Assembly (NCBI GenBank): GCA_914767715.1
Contig: OU612068.1
Coordinates: 18,974,001 to 19,034,000, forward strand
From: Membranipora membranacea
Taxonomy: Eukaryota > Bryozoa > Gymnolaemata > Cheilostomatida > Membraniporidae
Direction of reading: 5' to 3'
Length of the DNA stretch: 60,000 nt
Numbering within the stretch: position 1 is the first letter of the stretch; each line of letters opens with the position of its first letter. Position numbers and translations under genes: made by a program. The notes below the pieces were generated by a model that did not search any database, was not told the DNA's origin, and worked only from the letters and a program-made list of their open reading frames with translations. Of this stretch, positions 25,449 to 37,300 are shown piece after piece.

Positions 25449-25454
25449 TTTATT
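25449..25454 (-). terminator. Poly(A) signal of the six-Cys membrane protein gene
   Basis: On the minus strand AATAAA lies 22 bases after the stop codon of the 140-residue gene. This supports the proposed 3' end. Confidence 0.55.
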
Positions 25455-25476
25455 TTTCAGCACTTGTTTTCCTCAC

Positions 25477-26458
25477 CTACATTTTCCGTTTGCCCAGTAC
25501 TGTGTCTTCCGCCTCGACTGTCCGCACAGATTTAGTACATTTGGTTATCAATGCTGCAACCGCTGCAGCAAAAGCCACGACACCGATGCCTATTCCTAAT
25601 GTCAGCGACACATTCACAGCTGCGGCATCTTGACTATTGTCAATCAGGCTGTGATAATTATTCATTATTAATAATATTGTGACATGGCATTGGAAGAGAA
25701 GGTGACAAATATAACATATAATGTTACCTAGTCTGAGCCCCCCTGACTCTTGCCACTGTCGACACCCCGGCTGGGGCAAATGTTACCCCATTCAATCTTC
25801 ATTAACAAGGCACCCCACTTAGTCTGAAGAAATAGGATGTGGTTATTAATGTTTCAGCGAGAGCATGTTTATTCTCCTGCATTCCAGCAATATACTGCAA
25901 TTCAAAGTGGACACAAAAAAAGTTCTCTGTTACCCTCTATCAACAAAAGGGCACACAACTACCAGAAAAGAGGCTTAATTGGTGCTTGATATTTGTTTTT
26001 ACCTGGCCATGTAATTGTGGGGCAGACATCTCTGTTGTATAGTGTCGAATAGATATGTCTCCTTAAGACACTCACAGATACCATCTAAACATATCCGCTC
26101 AGCCCCGTGACAGTCTGCGTCATACAAACATGTCTCGGCAACCAGTGTTGCTGTGACTGTGAGAATGAAAGAATCACATTGTAAGAGAAACACTGGAATC
26201 ATTATCAGATTCGACAATGGTGTCACCCAGTAAGCAGGCAATATCATATATATTAATGAACGAGCTTGTGCGTGAGTTTCTCTAAATACTCAATGAGAAA
26301 CCATCCATTTATATTTGAAAGTAAGAGCAGTTTGCATGGGAATATAAAACAAATTTATTACCTTCAGATGAATCTTCCAAATTGGCTTTAGCCACATCTA
26401 GATTGGTAAAGAAAGCTACCAAAACCAATAAAAGTGTGTGAATAAATCCATAAACCAT
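25477..26458 (-). CDS. Small single-pass membrane protein with one EB/EGF-like six-cysteine module
   Basis: Minus-strand exons 26362-26458, 26003-26156 and 25477-25648 join in phase to 140 residues. I do not recognise the protein. It starts with a signal peptide (about 1-25, leucine/valine-rich, cleavage likely near VAKA). A compact extracellular module follows with cysteines 42, 48, 55, 60, 62 and 76 (spacing 5-6-4-1-13), the layout of EB or EGF-like modules. Next come a short linker with a possible N-glycosylation site NVS (96-98), a Gly/Ala/Val-rich transmembrane helix (about 97-118) with GIGIG, and a 22-residue basic/acidic tail. It is therefore predicted to be type I and at the cell surface. 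All junctions are GT-AG. A poly(A) signal follows the stop. It is divergent from DDX54, 1.9 kb away. Function is unknown; adhesion or receptor accessory roles are possible but unsupported. Confidence 0.75.
25728..25776 (+). repeat. GC-rich short repeat, copy 3
   Basis: It begins CTAGTCTGAGCCCCCCTGAC and continues TCTTGCC..CACCCCGGC, within the second intron of the six-Cys membrane protein gene. It matches the copies at 5528 and 18912 over the first 25 bases. Confidence 0.5.
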
Positions 26459-28363
26459 GATGGTTGATCAAATAAATAGCGAGCTGAATTGAACGACGTA
26501 GACTATGACGTATTGTTTACGCAGTAAGTAGAGTATAGCATGCTGTCCCTAAGTCCCATGTCAGTTACAAACTTTTATTGGCAGCCAATATCTTCACGAA
26601 AATTGACTTGAATGACGGTCTTTTCTAGAGAAAACAAGCGTTGCATAGTTTCGATACGATACAATATACTAACTCAACTCAAAGATATCGGCGAAAACAA
26701 GGAATCTAATGGTGAAAGTGAGAATATTGGCTGATGTACTTTTGTGGCTGATGTACTTTTGAATAATAGCCTGAAATGAGAGTGAACTTCAGATTCATTC
26801 AATGAGAGTATGGGACCAAGTAGTAAAAGTCTTTTACTCCTTGATGGGACAGTGCGTTCTAAACTCCCTGGTGATTTCTTATTACATGGTAATAATAATT
26901 GAAAAGTTGTCTGCTCTTCCATAAATATTCGGGAGTTGTCCTCAGTGAAATATAGTCCAAATTCAACGGATACACACAGGTTTTTACATAGACAAGTAGT
27001 TTTGGAAATCTCTACCTGCTTGGTACAGTCAAAAGCTGATTTATACTCAAGTGAAGACATGTGAGAAGATAAATAGATTAAATTTTATTGAGCTTGTATG
27101 GGAAAAGTGGATTACTCATTAGTTAGGCTTAACAGATCGGCTGTTTGACCCAGGAGCTAATCTCTCTAACCCCCTAGTTTGAATTTCTGCAGTAACTTGA
27201 TTATCAATAAGGCATAGCCAAAGTCACAAGACATGGTTACTCCTTAACCAATTCAATTGGACCAATGAACTAACTAAAGGAGGTTTAGTTCATTGCCTTA
27301 ACCTCCTGGTCCAAGCATGATCATAATAATAATAATGGGACTTCTTACCATGATGATTTGATCAAGATGGGTCATATTATAACTGATATGAATGAATGTA
27401 TTATTTGGCTGCACCCCTGACATTGCCAGGGGCCCATGTTTTGGTAAAGACCTGTGTATGTATTGGTATGAGTTGTGTTTAAACTTTTTTGCCAACCACC
27501 ACTATCAGCTCAAGAAAAGAACAACTGAAGTTCGAAGTAAACACTTACACTGACCATTCATAGATTGGACAGAGCAGATAGATTAGTTACCATCAGCTCT
27601 CCATATGATCCATAATAAGCCTAAGGCAAAGTCTCAAGGGCTCTGTGACACCATTGCTAGGTCACCTTGTTTTTTACCCATATGTCAGTTTGAGTAGTGA
27701 GGTGTGCTACAAGCAAGCTCTCCCCAGAGGATGATGCAGCGGTTGCACATTCTTAAATTATGTGTGGTCCTTTTCAAAAGGTTGTTTGTTGAGGGGAGGA
27801 GGTTGTGAGGGAACGATAAAGGATTTGAATTAAAAAAAGGACACTCCTGAAAGTGAAATGCCCATGACAAATTAGTTAAGATGGTGGGCCAACCTTACTG
27901 TACTTTGAAAAGGAGTATGTTAGGCTGAGCCTGGTTCTGAATAGTAAATAATAAGGGTGCATCACACTATACAGATGACATATAATATGCTCACCAATAA
28001 GCCTACTATTCCATGTGCACTGTCCTCTCAATCTTGTACCTCATTTACGAACTTGTTTCGATTCTTCTCTTGGGAGGACAGTGGTGGCTTGAACAAAACT
28101 ACAGGCCTACCAAGGTCGACAAAGGTCATTGGTATAAGCAAATACACATGTCTTGTTTATGGTTATCAGTAGACATATGACATTTTCACATCATTATATA
28201 TACTGCATCCAATTCAATCCAGGCATCGAGTAATAAACTAAAAGGTTACTGCTATTACCTACAAATGTGCATTTTAAATTGCACAATTATTTTGTAATTT
28301 TATAATTGTATTCAGCACATTATCTGTATGTCAAATGCCTATTGCAGCTTATGAGAAACAAAG
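26459..28363. other. Divergent intergenic region between the six-Cys gene and DDX54
   Basis: This holds both promoters. A 128-codon minus-strand frame (26674-27060) is unassigned and includes a 16 bp tandem duplication (TGATGTACTTTTG repeated). Nested inverted repeats lie at about 27256-27315 (AATGAACTAA with TTAGTTCATT; TTGGACC with GGTCCAA). A 3' splice site ending CAG at 28345-28347 lies just before the DDX54 ATG, so a 5' non-coding exon is likely upstream. Confidence 0.35.
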
Positions 28364-28389
28364 ATGACAGAAAAAGAAGCTGTTGCTGA
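28351..28389 (+). other. Short overlapping upstream ORF at the DDX54 start
   Basis: An ATG at 28351 lies 13 bases before the main start in another frame and ends after 12 codons inside the DDX54 coding region. Its context is weak (C at -3), while the main ATG has A at -3, so leaky scanning would still reach DDX54. It is present in the mRNA only if the leader includes these bases. Confidence 0.3.
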
Positions 28390-31300
28390 ATTCTCTGATC
28401 ATGATGGAAGTGATGTGGAGGAAACCAGATCCATGGTGAGAGAACAAAACAGGAAAAAGAAAAAGTCTGGCGGCTTTCAGTCCATGGGTGAGTGAATATA
28501 AGTCACCATAAATTTGTAGATGCAAGTGGTATGGCAACTGTAAGGCAGGGAGTATAAGTGGCAGGATATTATATGTCAAAACGTCAACCACTCTACTATG
28601 GTTCCACTAAGGTTAATTGGTGATCCAATGTATGCTATGTATATGTATGTCTGGGTAGGTGACTAATTGACATTGTGGTTCGCCATGGTAGCTCAAAAGT
28701 CTTAACTGCAAACATGTTCGTTTATAACATAGTGGTTATCTTTTGAATTAAGTGTTTTAAAGCTTTGAAGATTAACAATAGCGTTGAGCAGAAATTTAAC
28801 TTAATCATGTGCCTTATTTTGCAGGACTGAGTCATGCAATCTTCACAGGTATTCTTCATAAAGGGTACAAGATCCCGACACCTATTCAAAGAAAGGTAGG
28901 CATATAAGTTAGGGCCTAAGCCATAGTTGGCATGAATCTGTGTTAGAACTGAGCACAGTACATGTAAGCATTTAATGAAAAATTTTCATTGCCTCCGTGA
29001 AACAAAATTGCAATCAACTTATCCCTACCCAATTCAGATATATTCTGTTACTTTCATTATTTCGACGTGTTGCTCTCTGAGGCGAGGTGTTATTGCTTTT
29101 GTTTAGTGCTTAATTTAATAAAAAATCTTATTTTTGTAGACTATACCACTGATATTAGATGGAAAAGATCTGGTAGCCATGGCCCGTACAGGTAGTGGTA
29201 AGACTGCCTGCTTCCTTATTCCTATGTTTGAAAAGCTCAAGACTCACTCGGGTCAGACTGGGGCCCGAGCTCTAATTATGTCTCCTACAAGAGAACTCGC
29301 CCTACAGACACTCAAATTCACTAAAGAAGTGAGTTACAGTTATCAATCTATTTTCAGTTGTTTTTCTGTCTCCATAGGTAGGGAATGGAGTTTTATACCG
29401 TATCTGTCTTGTTTATTATGACTGTGTTGGTATAAAAAGAAATCATGTCAACTCATGAATGAACGGCATTAATCTTTAGACTTACCTCACTCAATTTAAT
29501 TTTTTGTAGCTCGGTAAATACACTGGATTAAAGGCAGCAGTCATTCTTGGAGGTGACAGGTATGTGTTCACTACTGACATTGACAAACCAGGTATCGATC
29601 CATATGACATTCATTTCTTTTCCCGTAATGTCTCATGCTGGGAATCTCTCATAAATTTTTTTATTTTCATAACTTTATTGGCATCTATATCGTTTTTCGT
29701 TCTTTTTCATTCAGTTTAAAAACAGAACAAAACTTAAAGGGCAACCAAGGTTTCAAACAACTTCTCATTGATGGCCATTGATTAATAGCAGATTGCACCT
29801 TCTGCATGGGGAAACAGACAAAATATAATTCGGATGATTATTCAGCCAGAATTCTTGTGAAACATTTCTTCCATCAGGCACTCAAACTCAGCTAAAAGAG
29901 AGTACCACATAGCAGTTTCCTGTTCCTGTTATTATTTAGCCTGTGCTCTTTAATTATTACAGCAAAGTCTTGGAACCTCCCCTAAACTGAAGTGTTACCC
30001 AGCTTAGAGTCAGCAACTACTTTGAGTTTTGCATCGCGTAATGCACAAAGCTGATGATGCCTAGCACATTATTTCCTACCCATTAATGCATTGCTGCGAA
30101 ACCTTGGTTGCCCTTTAAACTACCCAAGGCTGTCTTTTTAGAAAGTTAGATAATTGATTGATGTTACCATGGATTGTGTTCCATTGTGTTTTATGTAAAT
30201 TTTCTTCTATTTCTAGTATGGATGATCAGTTTGAAGCTCTCCACTCCAATCCTGATATGTAAGTCTGATTATATCCCAAAATGCAAATTTGTCGGCATGT
30301 AGTTATCATCCTCTATGGGAGGAGAGGATGACTTTCTAAATTGAACTAAGGAAAGATTAACTTGTTGTATTGACATAGCATTAAGGCAAGGAGAATAAGA
30401 TGAGTTAGTATCACAGAGTAAGGATACTAACTCTCTCTTCGTATATATATATTGTGACTATGATTTAAGGGTTGATTTAAACCAAACCCCAGTAGTCAAT
30501 GGACTGCAGTGGGATTCGACCCCACGGCCTTCAACATTTGCATGCTAAAGGACCGGCGCTCTAACCAACTGAGCCACCTCCTACTACCATTCATCACATC
30601 TCCCATTGAGACGAATACAATTCCTTGAAAATTCATGAAAATTCACGAAAATTCATGAAAATTTGAACAAATTTGATCTGGGAGAGACAATAGTGTCATT
30701 TTAGTTATGTTCAGTATAAATACTTAGTCAGTTTTTTACAAGAGTGTAAAACAACAACTGACTACCTTGCAATCCAACATCACAGCATTTATTATTATTG
30801 GTAATAATGAAGCCTATATTCTGGCATCTGGTGCTAACCTTTATTAAAAAATTGTAGAATTATAGCTACACCTGGTAGATTCATGCACGTTGTGGTGGAG
30901 ATGAATCTCAAGTTGTCCTCTGTAGAGTATGTGGTGTTTGATGAAGCTGACAGGTAGGTGACACATGTGTTTACAGTTGCATTAGTGCATTAATTGAATT
31001 TTGACATTTATTATTATGGAGTCAGATCTGCATGAAACTGATAGTTAATATATCATGATTAATTTTTGCTGCTAGTGTTGTAAGCCTTGCACCCCTGGAA
31101 AGATGGAGCATGAGGCATAGAGGTTCATAACGTGCCATTGCTAAATATTTTGGTGATTCATACAGACGCATTACTTACGAGGGGTTATTAATATATGAAA
31201 ATCGTTGCTGTTTGATTACAGACTGTCCTCGTGTCAATCCTAAATATTTTGGACATTTTGGTCTAATTTGTATGCGATATTGGTACATAAACTTGCTGTT

Positions 31301-34300
31301 TGATCATAGACTGTTTGAGATGGGTTTTGAGACTCAGCTAAGAGAAGTTATACACAGATTAGATGATAAGAGACAGACAGTATTATTCTCTGCTACTTTA
31401 CCTAAAGGCCTGGTAGAGTTTGCCAAAGCTGGACTTCACAACCCTACACTCATACGTCTAGATGTGGATAGTAAACTAAGCCCTAATCTTCAGGTAAGCT
31501 ACAATATTCAGTATTGCTGAAGCATGTCATGGTATATATATGACCTACAATTCAGGATGTTGAGTCTTAGCCACTTCTCTGAGAGTCTCCCTTTCGGTCA
31601 ATAAAGAACATGACACACTGAGTAAGATACATAGTACAATAATCATGAAAAACTTAAAAGAGACGCCATTATTCATTGCATCCCCAAATTGGTGTTGGCC
31701 TATGGTGGATGATTTTCAAGATGACTTATCATCAAAGTTGCATTGGATTTGTTTTGCTATATATACCAATAATGGAGATATAGACCAAATAACAGTGCTG
31801 AAAAATACTGAGACAGTTTGTTCTATTGTCACCATCCTCACCTGGTGCCACAAAAGGCAGCTAAGTATCATTTAAAAATAAATCTTGTTTTAGCATATCC
31901 ATTAAACACTAGTTTTTCTATGCTATAATATCTGAACTTCATTGTTGTCAGTTAATAATCATAATATGTTATCTTATATTTTAAGACTCAGTACTTCAGA
32001 TGTAGAACTGTTGACAAGGATTCACTCTTTCTCCATCTACTAAGAAATGTGATCCAAAAGACTGAACAGAGTGTCGTATTTCTGGCTACTAAGCACCATG
32101 TAGAATATATTAATATGGTGGGTAATATTTAATCTATTTGTTGCTTTTTGATTCCTAGTGAACATAAGGTTTGACACTTATGGTCATCCCTATCTCTTCC
32201 CTCAGAATATTTGGGTTGCGGAAATTTGTGTTGGGGCACATAATCGTATACGATATTGAAACTGAACCTTGGCATGGAGTAATTCCCTACTCATGGACCT
32301 GAAAACCGTATTGTCAACACCCTTATTCAGCAATGTTTTATTCGCAACCAGAGACTCAAAAATATTTGTTTATATATTTGTTGGTAACAGCTCAATACTT
32401 TGAAAAATTGAGATAAATAGAAAAAAAAAAGAATTCTCCAATGGTCTGAATTCCGGCCAGTCAGGGTTTATGATAACTTGTTTATTGTTAAAATTTGTGT
32501 ATATGTTGAATTCTTTAATATATGATGTCCTGGCTATGCTACGACTGGATATTAGAATATACATTATAAAGAGACCATGATGAAATATTTATATATTTTT
32601 CTTTCAGTTGCTACAGAAAGCCGGTATAAGCTGCTGTTGTGTATACAGTTCACTTGACCCGGCAGCACGTAAGATCAATGTTGCCAAGTTCACACATAAG
32701 AAATGTTCTGTAATGTTAGTGACAGATCTAGCAGCGAGAGGTATCGACTTACCCATGTTAGACAATGTCATCAACTATCACTTCCCGGCTAAAGGCAAAC
32801 TCTTTGTACACAGAGTCGGTGAGTTGTCTCTTCTTGTTTCTAATTACATAAACTGCATTATCTAAGGTTGGAGTTTGCAAGACAATATTAAATTTCTGAA
32901 ACATAATACCATACAATATTGCGCTGCTATTTGAAGTGGTTTATAGATAATGATGATGTATGAAAATTATGCTATTCTTGATGTTATATCATTAGAGCTT
33001 ACTTTTATATTTTTTCTTGTTTACGAGAACACGGAATGGTGTTTGCATATTTCTTGAGTATTACAATGGTGGAATACTGTCATGAACTTTAGTGTTTTTT
33101 TGTCCCATTCACTTTTATGAATGTTGTTGTTTTTCTATAGGACGTGTGGCTCGTGCTGGACGTAGTGGAACAGCCTACTCACTTATATCTCCAGATGAGA
33201 TGCCTTATCTACTAGACTTACATCTCTTCCTTGGCAGGAGTGTGAAATGGGTGACTGACGTAAATAGATCAAGTAAGGGATGTAAAGATGTGACGGAATT
33301 ATTGTGTCTGCATGATAGATAGCAATAATAATAATTGAGTTTATTTTTTGAGCGCTTAATAAAGTTGTTTTAAAATAGTTATTCTAAGTGTTGAACAACA
33401 AAATAAAATGGGTTATAAGAGGAAAAAAAAATTTATACGATAAAATTGAAGTTAGATATAACACAATCGATACAATTGATACAACATTAAATCGAACGCA
33501 AGTACTACTGGGATAAAATAGAGTAAGCTTGACACAACATGTCTGAACCAAACCTAACTATAGATGGGAGATATAAGATATACATATACATGCACACACA
33601 CACAATCTACTAAAATAGAAGCTAAAACTCATTACATACAACTTTCTATATGCTTTTTTCCATATTTTATTATACATACTTACTATTAATTTCAGGCGTT
33701 AGCGATGGAATGGTAGGACACGTACCACAAGCTCTTCTAGACACAGCAGATGCTGATATACGACTTCTCACAGACAACTCCCATGACTGGGTAAGGTTTT
33801 TGGACTAATTGTTTACTGGTATCTGAAAATGAGGTCAAATTATCTTAGATATATCGTGCATCGTGTCAAAAAATAAGAAAAGACTACTGCTTAAATAAAA
33901 TTTTTAAATTCGCTCTGTAATAAATTTGTGATGTAACCATAGACTTAATAATAATATTATTAAGTCTGTGACTGATGCGTTTGCCTCCTGAGATCCTCTT
34001 ACTTTAGAAATTGCTGACCTGGTTGGTAGTTTGCTGATAAGTCCCCATAGCATATATTTGTTTTTTTACTGACACAGGCCAAATCTAGATCAAGTATGGC
34101 CCAATTGTTCCTCATTTCAGCTTATCAGTAAACAAGCAGTACAACAATAATTGACCTACAGTTAATTACATGCAGTATGTTTCACTCAATCTGATGGAAG
34201 CAAAATACATAATGTTAGCATAACAGTGATCTGATCAGAGCTGCCTACTTTATCCGAGATCTGGGAACAACATCCTGCTCCCATAAAAAATATGCTTTCA

Positions 34301-37300
34301 AAGAGGTCCCTTTTACATCAAATGATAAGGAATGATATTTTGTTTACTCAGAACAATATGGTGAAGGTGTGCGAAAATGGGTACAAGCTCTATCTCAAGT
34401 CAAGACCAGCTGCCTCCAGCGAATCCATCAAGCGTATTAAAGAGTTAGAATGTGTCACGCTAGGATTCCATCCTCTCTTAGGTAAGCTGCTGCACTTAGC
34501 TCATCGTAACGCATCATAGCTAATAACCACCTCCCCCCTGCTTAGCTTATCATCCCCTCCCCCCTGCATTGAGTGTGAGGCATAGCTTATCACCCCTTCC
34601 CCCCTGCATTGACTGTGAGGCATAGCTAATCATCCCCTCCCCCTGCATTAATGTGTGAGGACACAGTGGTCCAGTCAGTTTGATCCAGTTTGTTGTTAAA
34701 TATCAGCATTGTGCAATTACTAAGTCATTGTTTATGAGTCTGATACCTGAATCTGACCTCAGCGATGACTGAATATGGACTCATCGATAACATAAAGATG
34801 AGCCAACTCCTTGAGTATTTGCCGCATGATGAGCCTGATTCAGACCATGTGGGGGAGAAAATGACACAAAATGATGCCACTGAATGATTTTGAAATACAT
34901 AATTATTGCAAAAACCATTTTACACCTTGAACATGGCAGCAAATATGACAGATCTATTTGAAATTATGCCATGGAAAATGTTGCCAACTGATTCATCCTT
35001 ATGCAAGTGAAGTCCTATTTATATGAGCAGCAATACCATGACTGCATTATGCTTCAGGAGCTCTTACACAACGTAAATACAGAGTTGTCTACTTTTAACT
35101 GTTCAGTTTGATTTTAAAATGTTTACTGTGATTCAATTAAAATTGTTTTGTCACTCAGTAAAACTCTTCATTAATTTTTTTTAGAACCTGAAAGTGATTC
35201 AGAGAAGGCGAGAGTCAATATTCTGACAAACATGAAACACTTCAGGCCAAAGAATGTAAGTTCACATCAAAACGTAATTATATTATTTTTCTAGTGCAGT
35301 AAAAACAGCATTCTATCCCACCATGCACTTTTCTGGAATTAACCGCAAGACCAAGTCAATAGTGCTATATATGATATTCACATGATCGTTCATATGTTGT
35401 CATAACCTATTGTCTATTGATGTTGGAGAGTAATTTGTTGAAGTATATTTGGAGTTGCTCTCCCTGAGTCGCCAGTGGCTTGCAAATAAAATGGAAGCTA
35501 CCTGAAATAGGCGCCAATAGAATTAGATCTAATGTTAATGTATGTGTCTTTCTCTTAAATAATGTGTTGTGAAAAGGAGGTGCTTTATGCGACCTGCTTT
35601 TGGGCCAGCCTGCTCTTTAGTTTTCTTACTAACCAACAAAAGTGGATTTTTTGTCAATTCATCTTTTGACAGACAATATTTGAGATTGGAGGCAACACTA
35701 AGACACCCGGGTTCTCAGTGATGCAGGTAAAAAGGAGAAAACACAACAGTGTCATCGCTTCCAGTGCTGAGAGGAGAAACGATATCATGAGTCAGTTTAT
35801 GGAGAGAGAACACAAGCGAAGCCAAGAGAGCGCTGTGCCTGATATTACAGAAGAGGTAAGTCGATTCTAAATATTTGAGCTTGAGTTAGGTTTATTTTTC
35901 AATATTGTTGAACTGTGCAAACTTTTTGTGCTTTCATGATATCCGAATTGAGGCTAAACAATTGAATATTTATCACTGTAAAAATCTAGGCCAATAAAGT
36001 ATGACTTCGTATTGCCTTTATTATAAAGAATTTGTGTTATTTTCATTCATTCACCTTAATGATTGAACATAATGAAGCCTCGTCCACGTTCATAAAGTGG
36101 TATGTCAAGAATGGTGTTGCAAAATAATTGGGTTGTGATTTTTGAAACGACTATTAGTACTAATGCATTAGCTTAGAATATGTTATATCCAGGTACAAAA
36201 ACATTCAGGAGTAGAAACTCTATCCGCAGTAGTTTTTTCTTAACTTTTTGCTTGTTCATATTTATTGACTACATAAATATTACACTTACAGGAGCACTCG
36301 GATGTCTTAGCATCATTCGCATCTTCTAGTCAGCCAAGTAAAAAGAAGCGAAAACTAGAGCCTGTAAAAGATGAAGAAAACTACATATCATATCGACCAT
36401 CAGACTTCAACAGTGAACGAGGGTATGTGATTTTGTATAGCAGTGCAGTGTTGATTGGCTGGCTGCTGATAGTAACTCCTGTTTGATATTATTTGGAGAG
36501 TCAGTCACACTAGTCCCAGACCATGGGACCCTCCGTTGCCTTTTGAAATGGTATAAAAAGCAGCTATTAATCCCAAATAAGATAACACATGATGCCCATT
36601 GTTTTCAGAATCATGCTATTGCTCCCTCTGATGTTCATAAACGCCAAGTATTGTATCTATCATCACTTCACTATCAGTCTCCCCATAAAGCAACCAAATC
36701 TATTGTTTTATTATCTCTAGATGTCATTTTTATTAGACAGGGTATCAAATGTTGGATTTTGTTTTCAGACTAGGAATAGCTAACAGTTTTGACCAGCAGG
36801 CGCGTGGAGCTGTGTTAGACCTAACTGGTGATGATAATGAAGAAATACGCAGATCACAAAACTCTATGAAATGGTATGATACATCCTCTTTATACTTATT
36901 TTGTGAAAGTGAAATAGACCTGGACCACTGGCATTCCAAGTTGTCAACCAACCCCCAGACAATGTTGAGGGATTGGACTTATGCAGCCTTTGAAAAATCC
37001 CTAATTGTAAACATGCAATGTTGCCTTGGAAGCTGGTGGTTGATTTTGAACTCAGGCCATGCGAGATCTTTTGTGTGGTATTAGTGTGCTGATGCAAAAA
37101 ATGTATCGTTTTTTATAAAATGGAATACTTTTTCCGAGTGTTTTATTGTTAATCTGAGAATCATGCTTATATATGTAACAACTGTCATCTTGTGCCTTTC
37201 CAGGGACAGAAAAAAGAAGAAATTTGTGGGACAAACTGGGAACCAAGGAAACAGTAAGAAAATAAAGACTGAGAGTGGACAATGGATAAACGCCTCATAT

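Larger units (their letters stand above)
24474..25476. other. AT-rich interval between the LINE fragment and the six-Cys membrane protein gene
   Basis: This is strongly AT-rich to about 25020, then has a GC-rich repeat copy at 25034. A 120-codon plus-strand frame (25173-25535) runs antisense into the last exon of the membrane-protein gene, has no recognisable domain, and is taken as chance. Confidence 0.35.

Noticed and set aside
25173-25535. 120-codon plus-strand frame
   Set aside because: It runs antisense through the terminal exon and stop of the six-Cys membrane protein gene, whose splice phases and poly(A) signal are coherent; no domain or splice context supports the antisense frame.
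30512-30581. Functional tRNA gene
   Set aside because: Box A and box B are present, but the acceptor ends do not pair and the anticodon arm does not fold, so a SINE or pseudogene is preferred.
34750-34860. Possible C/D-box snoRNA in DDX54 intron 12 (GATGA and CTGA motifs)
   Set aside because: A proper C box, a terminal stem and correct C-to-D spacing are not all present; the short motifs are expected by chance.
36483-36773. 96-codon plus-strand frame before DDX54 exon 16
   Set aside because: It is intronic read-through up to the exon 16 acceptor, without the conserved DDX54 sequence.
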